DNA of 64,000 nt from positions 40,600,766 through 40,664,765 of the forward strand of contig OX387184.1 of assembly GCA_947561395.2 (NCBI GenBank), read 5' to 3'. Below are positions 1 to 11,600 of the stretch, piece after piece (within the stretch, counting starts at the first letter, position 1; each line of letters begins with the position of its first letter). The position numbers and the translations under genes are program-made. The notes below the pieces were generated by a model. The model had not been told where the DNA came from. It worked only from the letters and a program-made list of their open reading frames with translations, and did no database searches. This DNA is from Buxus sempervirens (taxonomy: Eukaryota; Streptophyta; Magnoliopsida; Buxales; Buxaceae).

Positions 1-1632
1 ATGAATTCCAGATCCTCTTTTATGTCAATATCAATTCTAGGATATCACCAATAAATGGAAATCAAAGCAAAACTTGAGTAAAACCAAGTTGAGTCAAATT
101 CGGAACATTCGGTAAAAGATAGTGCCATTTGTCTTGAAATCATTCAAATCCAGTTTAAATTGAGTCAAACCAAATCCATTTGAAAGATTATGATAAATAG
201 AAGACTCATGCAAATTTTCAATCAAATCTGGTTAAAATCCTAGGAGTTATTCTCCTTTGAAATATGCTGCTAAAGATAGTTAAAAGTGATAAGTGGGCAA
301 CTTTGGGAATCCATTTAGAAAAATTGGCTCCATATAAATCTGTGAAATTTGGCATGAATTAAGTATGTAGAGCCATATTTCAAATGAAATTAGCCTCATA
401 CAAAAATTCATTCGGATGTGCCTTGGGTGACCTCCCGAACAGGCCCCGAGGATCACAGATTAACCCAGAAAAATGCTGTTGAGCAGTTCTGAGTAAATCT
501 GTTTACCCACGACACAAATGGAGTCAAAAAATTATGAAACCAACTGGATTTGAAATTAGACTTCCAAAGGAAAAGTGACGGGTTCCGCAATATGGCCTGA
601 ACTGACCTATCAACTTCGTCTGAGTGGTGTCAAAAATCTACTCCATAAAAATTAATGAAATTTTACAGGCCTAAACTAGATAGCCTCACCTTTCCCATGG
701 TTTTGTAGTCACTCCAAAATTCATCCGGACGATGAAGTTATGAGTGTCCGAAGTTGGGGTACAGCTGATGTCCAGTTTCAGCCTTTTTAAAGAAAATCAA
801 CTCAAAATAGTGATAAGGTGTGTGTAATCCGTGCAATATGAATCAAAACCACTTTGAAGAACCTCTAGGAAGAAAGATGGCACAAGTTTGGCTCACCATT
901 CTCTCCGATTGGAAAGAATATGCCAAAAACCCCAAAAGTGAGCAAAAATGCCCAAAACTGAGAGGTTAGACCTAGAGGTCTTCAAGACTCAAGATAAACT
1001 CATTTGAAATCAATTTAAAAATCATTGAGATATATTCCAGAACTGCTTGGGGCTATTTATTTCAGATCTATCACAATGAATGCAATAAATTCGAAATATA
1101 AGCCGATTCCGACAAAAACAGGTGCTATGTGTGTATGTGTAAAAATCCACTCTTCAACAACATAACAACATATAGCATGCATTCATATCAATCAAATGGG
1201 GTTTTAAAACAACTTAGGGTTCCGTTCCATTCTCGTTTCCCTTAGTTCTCTCTCCCCGTTTTATGGTTCTTCGAGATAATCTTGGGGTACTTTGAGTATG
1301 AAATGGTTTTCATAGAATCAAAAGGCTTTTCAAAAGGTTCTCACACTAAGGATCAATCCTCAGTCTCGTTTCCCCTAGATCCCGCCTTCACGTTTTATGA
1401 CTAGGGGGAGTCTTGAGATACTTTGAGTAGAGGAAGGGTTTGCATACACAAAGAATAGGCCTTATTCTACAGAAAGGTAGAAGAAAAGAACTAAACCTAG
1501 AATGTAAGATAGAAAAATAAATAAGGTTTTAGGCTTACCTGGGTTCTGGAAGCAGTGCGGCAGCGGTTCCCTTCTTCATTTGGAGCTTTTCAATCTCCAA
1601 CTTATTGGCCATTTGCTTGAGGAGGAGCCTCC

Positions 1633-1640
1633 TATTTATA
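1633..1640 (-). promoter_or_regulatory. TATA box of LTR F
   Basis: The plus strand reads TATTTATA, so the minus strand reads TATAAATA. It lies about 410 bp inside the LTR and about 95 bp upstream of a minus-strand splice donor, the same spacing as in the gag-only LTR (TATA 13059, donor 13164) and in LTR D. Confidence 0.55.
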
Positions 1641-1804
1641 GGCAAAGGCTAGGGTTAGGGTTTGTATGATGCTAGACACAAAATGATGTCTAGAGTCCAC
1701 CAACCTAAACCCTAAGGCTATTTCCTAGATTTCCACTCCTTTAATGAAGGATATGATGGTAAAAAGTGAAAACTCTCGGAAAACCCTAATTTTGAGAAAA
1801 AAGC

Positions 1805-1950
1805 TTGTATCCGACATATCAGGTCGAATACAAGAGCACATATATGTATCTGACATATGTCGTCGGATACATTAATGCATGCTTGTATCCGACAACTTCT
1901 GTCGGATATAAAAGGATATGTTTGTATTCGACCTGAGTTGTCGGATACAA
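1805..1950. repeat. Palindromic word cluster of LTR F (GTATCCGAC / GTCGGATAC)
   Basis: At least seven copies of GTATCCGAC-like words and their complements are arranged as short hairpins. Examples are GTATCCGACA and TGTCGGATA around a 5-nt loop, and GTATTCGAC and GTCGGATAC around a 7-nt loop. The cluster lies immediately upstream of the TATA box in transcription order. Other LTRs in the window have a cluster in the same place with a different word. Confidence 0.75.
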
Positions 1951-2050
1951 GAAGAAATGCACAAATCTGAATTTTTGTGCTGGTTTCAAAGGAAAGAATG
2001 ATTTTTGACAATTGTTCATCATTTTTATTGTGCAATTTGGGGTGTCTACA

Positions 2051-4202
2051 GCAGCCAAAAAACAGCCCCCAAAATATTGAATCCTGTCAATAAAAGATTA
2101 AATGACATAAGGAATTGTTGCCATTAAAATCTTGGACTATAAATAAATTATTGGTGTGCTTACACATGGTAACAAATTAAACGTACAACTATTATATTTA
2201 CTCATTGTAGCGATTATTTTAAATTATTTAAAAATAACATATTTAAATATATATGTTCATGTGCTTAGCACAGGTAAAACAACTAGTTTTCATGCTTAAA
2301 ATTAACAAAAAATTCAAATCATTTTTACTTGTGGTTTTGGGTTTAACAGATGGTATTGTTGGGCTTTACAATTGATTAAAACCGCCTGCCACTAAAAGCG
2401 ATATTAAAATTTCTTCAAACATTCAAATTTCTGGCCATTTTCTTAGATAATTTTTCGAATAATCCTATGATTAATCGAAATATCATCAATTACCAATCCC
2501 GAAACTCACGATTTCGTACTCTATTTTCCACAAATTTCAAAATTGCTGAACTAAAATGGATTTGAAGCAATCATTAAACATGTCTAAAACAAAATCCCAT
2601 CAAAATCAAGGATTTTCCTTATAAGAACCCAAATTTAACACATTAAATTTTCTCATATGAGGATTTAAAGAAAAGTTCTGAATTTTGTTAGTTATCATCA
2701 ACCCATATCATTTCTCTTGATTTCTTCCATTATAATGAAACCAACATGAACACATGTGAGAAGCTATTTTAAACTCATTTCTCATCAAGAACTCAAACAA
2801 ACTTCTCTCTTTTCTTCATTTGAAATTCAGATCATATAACCAAAAAATACATTTTTTATGTAATATTTTTCATTCTCAATCTTCATATTATTAAAATTGA
2901 GAGTCACCTACTTATAAACTGAACTCTCTTATTTCCCTCCATTTTCTTTTCTTCTCTAGTTTTCCTCTTCTCCTTTCTACCTTCGTCTCTATTTTCCTCT
3001 TTGGTTTCTCTCTTCTCTGCTTTCTTGCCTCTCAACTAACTTAACCAAACAAGCTTGGGGAGAAGCTTCCAACTTCTTCCTTCTATTTATAAGATACTAA
3101 TAGAGGCACATGTACTATTGAACGCATATATTTTAATTGTTAGTAGTTAAGATGGGACTCTTGAGTATTTTTTTTTTTTTTACTTTTGATGAGATGTGCA
3201 CATTGGATACTTACCTGATAAGATAAGAGTGTTTTGGGCGGGTAGTTTCCTATTGGATACATGAATCTTTTAAGGATTTTGAAAGGGTCTATTGTGACCA
3301 AATAAGGAGGCAGGCCAGAATCTTGAGAATATTCCCCAGGGATCACTTAAATAATAGTATACATAAAAACAACCTAGTAGATCCAATTCCAATAAATTAA
3401 TAAGAGCTAAGATGAATGCATGACTAGTTTCATCATAATATATCAAAACATCCCGTCCCATCCCTTTCATTTCTAGCGTGATATCAACTAAACTCATTTT
3501 ATGTAGTCAACTTAGGGTTCAAAAATCAATCAATAGCCAATGATGAATAATCATCTTAAACTGTAATTAGCAATTTAATTATAATGAACTTTGATTAGGA
3601 TGATTTAATTTTTCATGATATTCCAACCAAGTTCAAGTTTAGTGATCCAATATAATATAAATAATGAGGTTTTCCATATAATGTTATTGATTTCGATTTA
3701 TAGTACTTTTTGTCCTTCAGTTCTTTGCATTATCTATTACTATGCTTCTATTTCCACAAAAGGAATACGAGAGGAATAAATGCTTCAAGCCTTGTAAGGT
3801 TAACATGAAAAAAATAGCTTGATAGCATTGTATTTAAAACTTTTTGGCATAAATGAAAAAAACGTTATGGACAAAAATAAAAGAATAAAAGGAAAAACCA
3901 CATAAAAGGGTGGGAAAAGAAAATAAAAGTAGAAAAAACAGAATTCACCCCTATCAAATATTCCAGGTGTACTGATTGATCAACTGGGGGAAATTAACTC
4001 GATCAGTTATTACAATTAAAAATCGAATTTAGTACAAACATTGCTACAATAGCAACAAGAAGATTAATTTCTATCCAGCTTTAAGCTCATACAAAGAGAT
4101 GAAGAAGCGAAAAGACAACGTTTCCATAACTTGGATTAGTTATCACACTTTCAAGTGATGACATAGCATTTGCTATATGTCAAAGAATCCCCCGAAATAA
4201 TC
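2051..4202. other. Intergenic, AT-rich, no gene seen
   Basis: AT-rich sequence between LTR F and the 3' end of the GDSL gene. A pyrimidine-rich stretch lies at about 2930-3080. The short open frames carry no recognisable domain. The last few hundred bases before 4203 probably hold the 3' UTR of the GDSL gene, but no firm poly(A) signal was chosen. Transposon debris too old to classify is possible. Confidence 0.5.
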
Positions 4203-6307
4203 CTAAAGCATGGCCAGTTGTTGTATATTGATGGGGTATACATCAGATCTTGACTTGGAGTTGTATGATTTCTTAGCAAGGATGATGTTTGCAACCTCCG
4301 TCGGATGAAATGCATCCCAAAATAAGTACTTTCTTCTATCATTACAAGGTTCTTGCAGAGGAAGACAAGTTATCTGCCCATTGTTCCGTCCTACGCCACA
4401 GCATCCCTTGTCCACCACTTCAAAACCTGCTTCATTGTAACATCTATTTCATTTAAATATAGCACCAAACGACAAGATTATGCATAATTTAAAATTCATT
4501 ATTTATGTAAGAAATAGGGATTGATTTACAATACATATGGAGAAATGGGGTCTATCCAAATATGATTTCACATGTGAGTTACTTTGCTTAACCATGCAGG
4601 TAACCCTGTCCTAAGTAACCATATATGAAATAACTTCCTATATTACTTATCTTTAAATACTTAACATGATATTGAAGTAATTAAATTCCTTTGTCTAAAT
4701 TTTTAATGCTCTAAGGAAGTGATAAACATAGTTGTGCCTTCACCCGTTAGCTAAGGTTTTAGGTGAAATGGTTGTTTAACATGCATGGTATTAGAGCAAG
4801 AGGTCTTGTGTTCACTCCCAAATGAATTGTTGTTCGTCGCGTGTAGTGAATTGCATTGGCATAATGGCATTTATATGTGAGTTCTAAAATATTGTATTTG
4901 GGCCTTTGATAACAAAGTAGGAATCAAACAATAACCATAAGGAGGCATGCAATAGAAACAAGTTACCATATGAGGCGGCGTTCGTTACGAGATCCTTTGA
5001 GCTTGCATACAAATCCATGTACACGAATTTCGCTCCGGGCAGTTGGCCGTTATTGAAGCGATCGACCAACTTCCGGAGGCCAGAGTTGAAAATTCCAATC
5101 GCCATGTTTATCGTTTCATTGCACCGACTTCCTCTTCCACTGTACCGTGCGAGTTCGTAGGGTATGCAGCCAATCTGCCCAACTGCTGTTACCACCACCT
5201 TTCGAGCTCCAAGCCTGTATAGTTGCTGCAAAAAATGAAACAAAAATTGTTAAGTTTTACTGAGCAATGAAAGTTTATGAGCCCATTTGCATGGATTTTG
5301 AGTACCATAATTGATGAAGGATGAGGACTTACTGTTAGTTGGCGACAGTAATCTTGAAGAAGACTGGCAGCATAAGTTTGAGGACTGTAATACGAGCTAG
5401 TTGAGTAGAACGTCGGCATGAAGTAATTGTTCAGGTAATCGTTACTGCCGATGCCTGAGTAGATAATGCACTTGCTTAGATGATACGCAAGTGCGTTGTC
5501 ATTCCTCCTGAAAAACCTCCTCATCTGTTGCACTGTTCTTCCAAAGTTTTCAACTTGTTGGTTCATTGACATATGAGCACCCTGTAATAAATTTATTGTG
5601 CTAGATCAAATTAGATGTATCATCAACTAATTAGATCTCAAATTTGGTTGTTAACATGATCATGTAAAAGGTGCTCATCCGTGGCCTATAAGTGATTGCA
5701 AGCAATCATTCAAACCATTTGAAAGCCTATGCATTTTATGTAAATGATCATGTTCGTCGGTTTTACCAGATTGCTGCCAGTCTCATCTCTTATGCCTGAT
5801 GCTCCAGATGCATAATTCACTCCCTGTAAGAGCTCAGCTCCACGAGCTCCAGCATAAGGCGGAATGTAATTCGGAAACCCTAGAAGTTGAGCTGCAAAAT
5901 AAGATGACATGCAAGTACAAGCTCACATGTTAATCCAAGATTTAACCCATTAATTCCACGCACATGCATCAATTAGATAAAACTGAAGGGAACATTAATT
6001 AATGTACCCTCTAACCTAAGACATCGACCGTTGTTCGACCGTTGGTAAACCGGCCAGTCACGCCGTTGGAGAAGTCGATGCCGTAGGGCATATAATTGGC
6101 CCTAGCAAGTGTAGGTATCTCATTGTTGTTGCCATTGTCCACCAAGGAGTCACCAAAGATGAAGAAACCAGGTACTTGAGGGTTCTGCACAGATGAAACA
6201 ACCCTAGTACCAGTCCCTAACAAAGCTAAGACAACAAGCAACACTAAATCACTGGACCTCCCCATGTTGTTGTTGTATCTCCTCTCCCTGAACATTTTCA
6301 GCTTCAT
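4203..6307 (-). CDS. GDSL-type esterase/lipase, five exons, secreted
   Basis: Minus-strand exons: 6307-6016, 5891-5767, 5581-5333, 5225-4967 and 4426-4203. All introns are GT..AG and the joined frame is 382 codons plus stop. Block I reads FGDSLVDNGNNN with the nucleophile Ser54. Block III includes GSNDYLNNY (oxyanion-hole Asn). Block V is DAFHPTE with Asp346 and His349. These are the hallmarks of plant GDSL/SGNH hydrolases, which cleave ester bonds in lipids, cutin or cell-wall acyl groups; the substrate cannot be told. A hydrophobic segment (residues 21-31) fits a signal peptide. Met15 (ATG at 6265) is the likelier start: it has A at -3 and G at +4, puts the signal peptide at the N terminus, and gives 368 aa, usual for the family. 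The five-exon layout is typical. No frameshift or missing catalytic residue; apparently a functional gene isolated among transposons. Confidence 0.93.
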
Positions 6308-7217
6308 TGATTCGCATTTATAATCAAAGGTGGTGGTTTGGTTCGGTATGTTATTATGGTTTTCATGTACTATACAGTGTCTAATCCAGTGGGAAAACAG
6401 CTAATCAAGAGCCCGTGAGAGTGATGGAACAAATAAAGTTCTGGTTGTGCGTCCTGTTCTCAATCTTTTTTGTAAATAGGGTTCATGGGTAAGATGAAGA
6501 TGAGGTGCAATCTCGTGATCATACCGTTCTTTCGGGAGGGGATACCTGTGATGGCATATCACTGCCATGCTTATCCAACATTGAAGTCTCCAATATATAA
6601 TTACCATGTGATGGCATATCACTGCCATGCTTGCCTGTACCTGTGCCTCTTTTAGCTGGACAACTATGGAATTAGTGCTACAGGAGACGTAAAGTAAAGG
6701 GGCATGTCAATATGCCATCCTCTTGCGTCTGAAATACGAAACACACAAATAATCATAGGGAGAATGGTCTTAAGTGATATTTTTTTCAAAATAATTCAGA
6801 TTCAGTCATACAATTCTTGTAATATTTAATTAATGATATTTTTTTAAAATAATTGAGAATCAGAATCATTTCAATGTACTTGAAAATGCCCTCAAAATAC
6901 GAAAACAGGTTTATTCATTTTGTTGCGTTTGCAAGTCTGCATTTTCAAAAGAAATTCTAACAAATTGATTTTTAATTATTTAAAAAAGTATCATTAATTC
7001 TCAATTATAAAGAATTGGGTGAGTGAATCTCAATTATTTTGAAAAATATCGCTTATAACCAATTTTCCCAATAATCAATGTGAGCCTGGTTATAACAGGA
7101 GACATATAGACTTCACATGGATATAGCTGGCAATGGATGGGGTTATGTCGGGTTTGGGTGGGTTGTAAACAAGTTGATAGGTGAAGGGCTTGCATCGGGT
7201 TCAACTCATTTACGACC
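6308..7217. other. Upstream flank of the GDSL gene, no gene seen
   Basis: Contains the presumed promoter of the minus-strand GDSL gene; no confident TATA box was picked. A direct duplication of a short segment (GTGATGGCATATCACTGCC) occurs at about 6548 and 6607. From 6780 to 7070 the sequence is AT-rich with repeated AATAATTGAGA-like words in both orientations, possibly remains of a small inverted-repeat element. Confidence 0.45.
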
Positions 7218-8011
7218 CCATATCAGCTGGAGCGGGGACGCTGGAAGATCGGCTGGAGCTTTTGCTGATTTCTGCCACTCGTCCCACTCCAAGTTAGCAT
7301 GGGGTTGTACCATGATGAACATGGGTACAACCCAAGTTAGCATGGGGTTGTACCCCTTGCTAAGCGGGTTGTATCCCATGCTGACATGGGTTGTACCCAT
7401 GTTCGTTAGTGGTTTTGTACCCCATGCTACCTTGGGTTGTATCTGTTGCTAAGAGGGTTGTACCCATGTTACTTTAGGTTGTACCCACGTTTGTTAGCGG
7501 TGTTGTACCCCAATGCTGACTTGGGTTGTACCCGTTGTTAAGGGGGTTGTACCCACGTTTGTTAGCGGTATTGTACCCTATGCTGACTTGGGTTGTACCC
7601 ATTGCTAAGAAGGTTGTATCCCATGCTACCTTGGGTTGTACCCATATTTGTTAGTGGTGTTGTACCCTAATGCTGATTTGGGTTGTACCCGTTATTAAGG
7701 GGGTTGTACCCTATGCTGATTTGGGTTGTACCCATTGCTAAGAGGGTTGTATCCCAAGCTACCTTGGGTTGTACTCATGTTTATTATTTGATAATGGTAG
7801 CTTTAAATTAGCCAATGAAAATCGGGCAAGTCCATTAATTTTGGGGATTTCATTTTTGGGGGCAGATGAGCATAACGGAGAGTCTCAATTAATTTTGCCC
7901 GTGACTCTTAACGGAGACTCTCCGTTTTAGTCATGAGCTGGAGTGGGACGCGTGGCGGAAATCGGCCAAAGCTCCAGCCGATCTTCCAGCGTCCCGCTCC
8001 AGCTGATATGG
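7218..8011. mobile_element. Long-inverted-repeat (fold-back/MULE-like) element
   Basis: The left arm 7218-7291 and right arm 7940-8011 are inverted copies of about 73 bp with few mismatches. Both read inward from CCATATCAGCTGGAGC, and both include the words GGAAGATCGGCTGGAGC and GTCCCACTCCA. The arms may extend outward in degraded form. Between them lie a minisatellite (about 7300-7790) and about 150 bp of single-copy sequence. There is no transposase. Inverted arms around subrepeats suggest a non-autonomous DNA transposon of fold-back or Mutator-like type; the superfamily is not proven because no clear TSD was found. The small open frames inside are not genes. Confidence 0.7.
7300..7790 (+). 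repeat. GGGTTGTACCC minisatellite
   Basis: The 11-bp word GGGTTGTACCC and close variants recur about 17 times, spaced 25-35 bp apart, with linkers such as CATGCTGACTT, GTTGCTAAGA and ACGTTTGTTAGCGGT. The linkers alternate, giving a higher-order unit of roughly 110-125 bp. The array fills the interior of the inverted-repeat element. Confidence 0.85.
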
Positions 8012-8379
8012 TCTCCTCATTTACCAACGGGTTGAGAAATTACCAACCCAAAATCAATCCTGTAATAAACGAGTTGAACCAACCAACCAACCCATTTTGT
8101 TTTTTTTCTTTTACAATTTATTTTTAATTAGTTAATTAGTTTTTATTTCTATTCTAAAATTTCAATTATGCTTATATAAAACTCCTTTTAATATAATAAA
8201 ATTTTGATAAATATTATAGCAATATTTAATAGATTTGATTTGTTAGAAAAAAAAAACTAAAAATAGGCAGATTTTTTAGTTGTAAAGAAGTTTAGAATTA
8301 TCTAAAAGTAATTAAATGCATTTAAAATAAATTTATAATAATTAGTATCGCTTCCCTTGTATTAAAAATTAACTTGTAA
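8012..8379. other. AT-rich spacer
   Basis: Very AT-rich single-copy sequence between the inverted-repeat element and solo LTR A1. No open frame or repeat structure seen. Confidence 0.5.
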
Positions 8380-10968
8380 TGTAATACCCCGAACTCGGGT
8401 CAATGCAAAACCGGCACCCAACCCGAACCCGGTTCGCTACTGTAACAACCCAAGTCCGGTTCAATAACCAAACCTAAGGTGTTACAACGAAGCTGGGATC
8501 AGATACAAACTAAGATTCACAATACATATTTTAAAATTAGTTAATTATATCAGAGTTCTGGTGGGAAATAAAACAATTCTTTATTCAATTTAATCAAATC
8601 AGTTTACAATAAAATTTTTCTAATCAAAATGTGGACAATAATATCAATTACAATTCTACCCATCAAATAAACCCCATCTTCGCGATCTCTCCAAGCAAAC
8701 CTGAAAAATAGGTGAAAACGGAGTGAGATTTACATCTCAGCAAGTAGCAAGTACATGCAATTAAAACAGTCTAATGTAAGCAAATAATCATGAGGTATGC
8801 GATTAATCAACGATAAGGTGATAAATTCAAGTTATCAATGCTGAATCCAAATAAGGCGATATGACATGTAATCATACGTAAATACCAGTAAAAAGATGTT
8901 ATCGATAAATAAAACCGACGAAAGCGAAAGCACGTGTCACTGCAGGACTCACAAAGATGATAAGTTTTTGAGATGACACTCAACCACAAGCAATACCACC
9001 GTGCGACTTAAGGGCGAATCTACTAATGATACTCAAACCCATGAACATCACTTTAGATAGGAGCCGTAGTCATCGACTTATTGCGCACGAACTCAGCAGA
9101 GTTAGTATGTACCACCAGCATGTAGCCCCGAAATCAATACATGGAGATGACCGCTTATCCACATATATAGGGAATCACCAGCAGCGCACCGAGGTGTCCC
9201 TCTAGACATAGGACCTTCCAGAGCAAACTAACTTGCAAAGGAAATGCACTCGCACATAAGAGTAACTCAACCCAAAAGAAATACCACTTAGCTAACCAGC
9301 CAAAACTATGGATCCATATACAGCTAAGCCCACTGACACAAACCACGATAAAACCACATACAGGAGGACACGCTACTATAGGAGGCATACACACATTTAC
9401 CCGTAAAGGATTACACATCTCTACAATAGAGGATTACCCATCTCTGTCGTAAAAGCTAGTATCAACTTAACCACAAAAACCGTATCACTCAACCGTAAAA
9501 GAAAAGCGAATAACATCGTACCACAATCCAATCCATGCCAAATATTCAATCCCAAGAGAAAAACATGATTCAATCCTTCTAAACACAAAATAAAGCCATT
9601 TTCAGAATAGCATATGCAATTTCCCAATTATATTCAAAATAAAACTCATACATCATAAATTCGATGAAAATCAGAGTTTATACAATTCCAGAAACCAATA
9701 TTCATATTTAAAGCACAAATAAAAGTAACTCAAGTCTTTCTTAGAGTTTTCCTTATTAATCCCCTTATTATAATCCAAGTTCCCATCTTAATACCTAAGA
9801 TAGTTTCTATTTCAGTTTTCTATATTTTTATTTTCCAGCATATCCTACAGACCTAAGATATAGCTTAGAAGATGTTTTTAATCCATAATTACCAGTTATA
9901 TTATTCCTAACATTATTTCATACCATTTAAACCTTTTCATGCACCAACCTTTCATTATAACCTCCAATTAATTGGTTAATTTTCCCAATCTAATTTTATA
10001 AAATTTTATACCTTAATTAGGTCTTTATAAAGATGCTAGTATGCTTAACTTATCAGAAAAATTATTGAATATTTATTCGTATTACAAAAATCCCCAAAAT
10101 CTGAATTTTCTGCATAGAGCGCCTACACTAGTAAGCTAGGCGATTTTGGGCGATCCTATGCGCTCGTTCAAATTTCTACAGTAATTTTCCAGATTTTCCA
10201 ATTTCGGATTTTTAGGCTTTTGCTTTGAGTTCCATTGGTCTAAATTAATCCCTTAACATTCTAAATCATATATAAAGTCCTCTAGATTAATTTACATCAA
10301 TTAATTTCCAACCTATTACTATCCACATGACCATACCTATGATTATTCAATAATTTTCATATTTCTTCAAGTTTCAATTTTTGTGCTTAGCCTTTGGGTT
10401 TAATTAGTCTAAAATAATTCCCTAACATTCTAAATTATACCTACAACACTCTAGATTAATTTGGGTTTATTAAATACCATCCTATGATTATTTACATGAT
10501 CAAACCAAGATTTATTCATTACTTTAGCAAATCTTTCAAGAACACAAAACTCTAAAATATAAACCATTCGATTCCATGTAAAATCCTTCCCAGCTAATCA
10601 AACTAAACCATAATAAATCACAAAAAATGAAGCCATGCAATTCCTCCAATTTTCAAGGGTTGCTACTTACCTCATGCGCTAAATCCTTCTTCTTCTTAGA
10701 GTTTCTAATTCTGGACCCAAATTCTGCTCCCAATCGCACCAACCTAGGGTTCTCTAATTCCAATCTCCACCGTTCACATTGTAGTCCCATTAGTCAAGAT
10801 CAAAACCTCCAAATATGAGGTTGATCCACCGTTCGGATTTTCCCCGATCGTCGTTTGAAGATGGCTGGTCGGACATCTCCAGCAACCATCTTCTTCTCTT
10901 CTTCCTCCTCTTTTCTAGCTCTCATTATTTAACCCACGAAAATTCTCTCTTGTCTCACCTTATTCTCC

Positions 10969-10976
10969 TATTTATA
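10969..10976 (-). promoter_or_regulatory. TATA box of solo LTR A1
   Basis: The minus strand reads TATAAATA followed by GGAGAA, placing the promoter about 650 bp from the LTR 5' end (11621). Same layout as A3 (56919-56926). Confidence 0.5.
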
Positions 10977-11511
10977 CTTGGCTTTAGAAGTCCTAAACCA
11001 ACCCTAATAGGCTCCTTTAATTGGGTTAACCCAAGGGTGGTCTAATTAAAGTCTAACTCCTTTTAATTAATTCCTATTTTTTTCTCCACCTTCTATTTTC
11101 TACTAAAACAATACTAATCAAATCTCTTATTATTTAAACTCCTCCTTACAACCTAATTTTGTGCCTAATACTCACTTAAATCTTAAATATCACCTAAACC
11201 CCAAATTAAGTTACTTTTCTCCCAATTAAGACCCGAATTTACCTAATTACCCTTTTTCCTCTTTTATGCTCTAGTTATCACTATTTTATTTCTAACTTGA
11301 ATTAATAAATTATTTACTTTTATTTTTTAACCTTAATTATCATTTAATGATTTATTTCATAATTTACACTTTTCTGAAAATTACCAAAATACCCTTTTAC
11401 CCTTTTAGGCTAATTTCCTTAAAAGTCCTTTATTTACAATTTATTACTTATTTGAATTACTTATCCTCCAAATCTTCACTTTTTATTTTAATTATAACTT
11501 AACTCATATTT

Positions 11512-11516
<5 letters not shown>

Positions 11517-11596
<80 letters not shown>

Positions 11597-11600
11597 TTAT
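11517..11600. repeat. (TA)n and (TTTA)n microsatellites in A1
   Basis: About 23 TA dinucleotides followed by about nine TTTA units, 20-100 bp inside the 5' end of the LTR. Compound simple repeat; length probably polymorphic. Confidence 0.95.

Larger units (their letters stand above)
1..2050 (-). mobile_element. LTR F: reverse-strand LTR, cut by the window start
   Basis: Read on the minus strand this begins TGTAGACACCCC at 2050, the same start as the LTRs of the gag-only element at 12652. It then shows a palindromic word cluster (1805-1950), a TATA box (1633-1640) and a splice donor AG|GTAAGC near 1539. This order matches LTR D and the gag-only LTR. No opposite LTR terminus is visible, so the left boundary lies outside the window or the copy is truncated; the leftmost part could already be internal sequence. 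No coding potential. Family membership is inferred from shared termini and layout; the LTR start at 2050 is read directly. Confidence 0.65.

Noticed and set aside
2930-3080. Pyrimidine-rich stretch as promoter or exon of a gene
   Set aside because: It is simple CT-rich sequence without an open frame, splice sites or homology that can be recognised.
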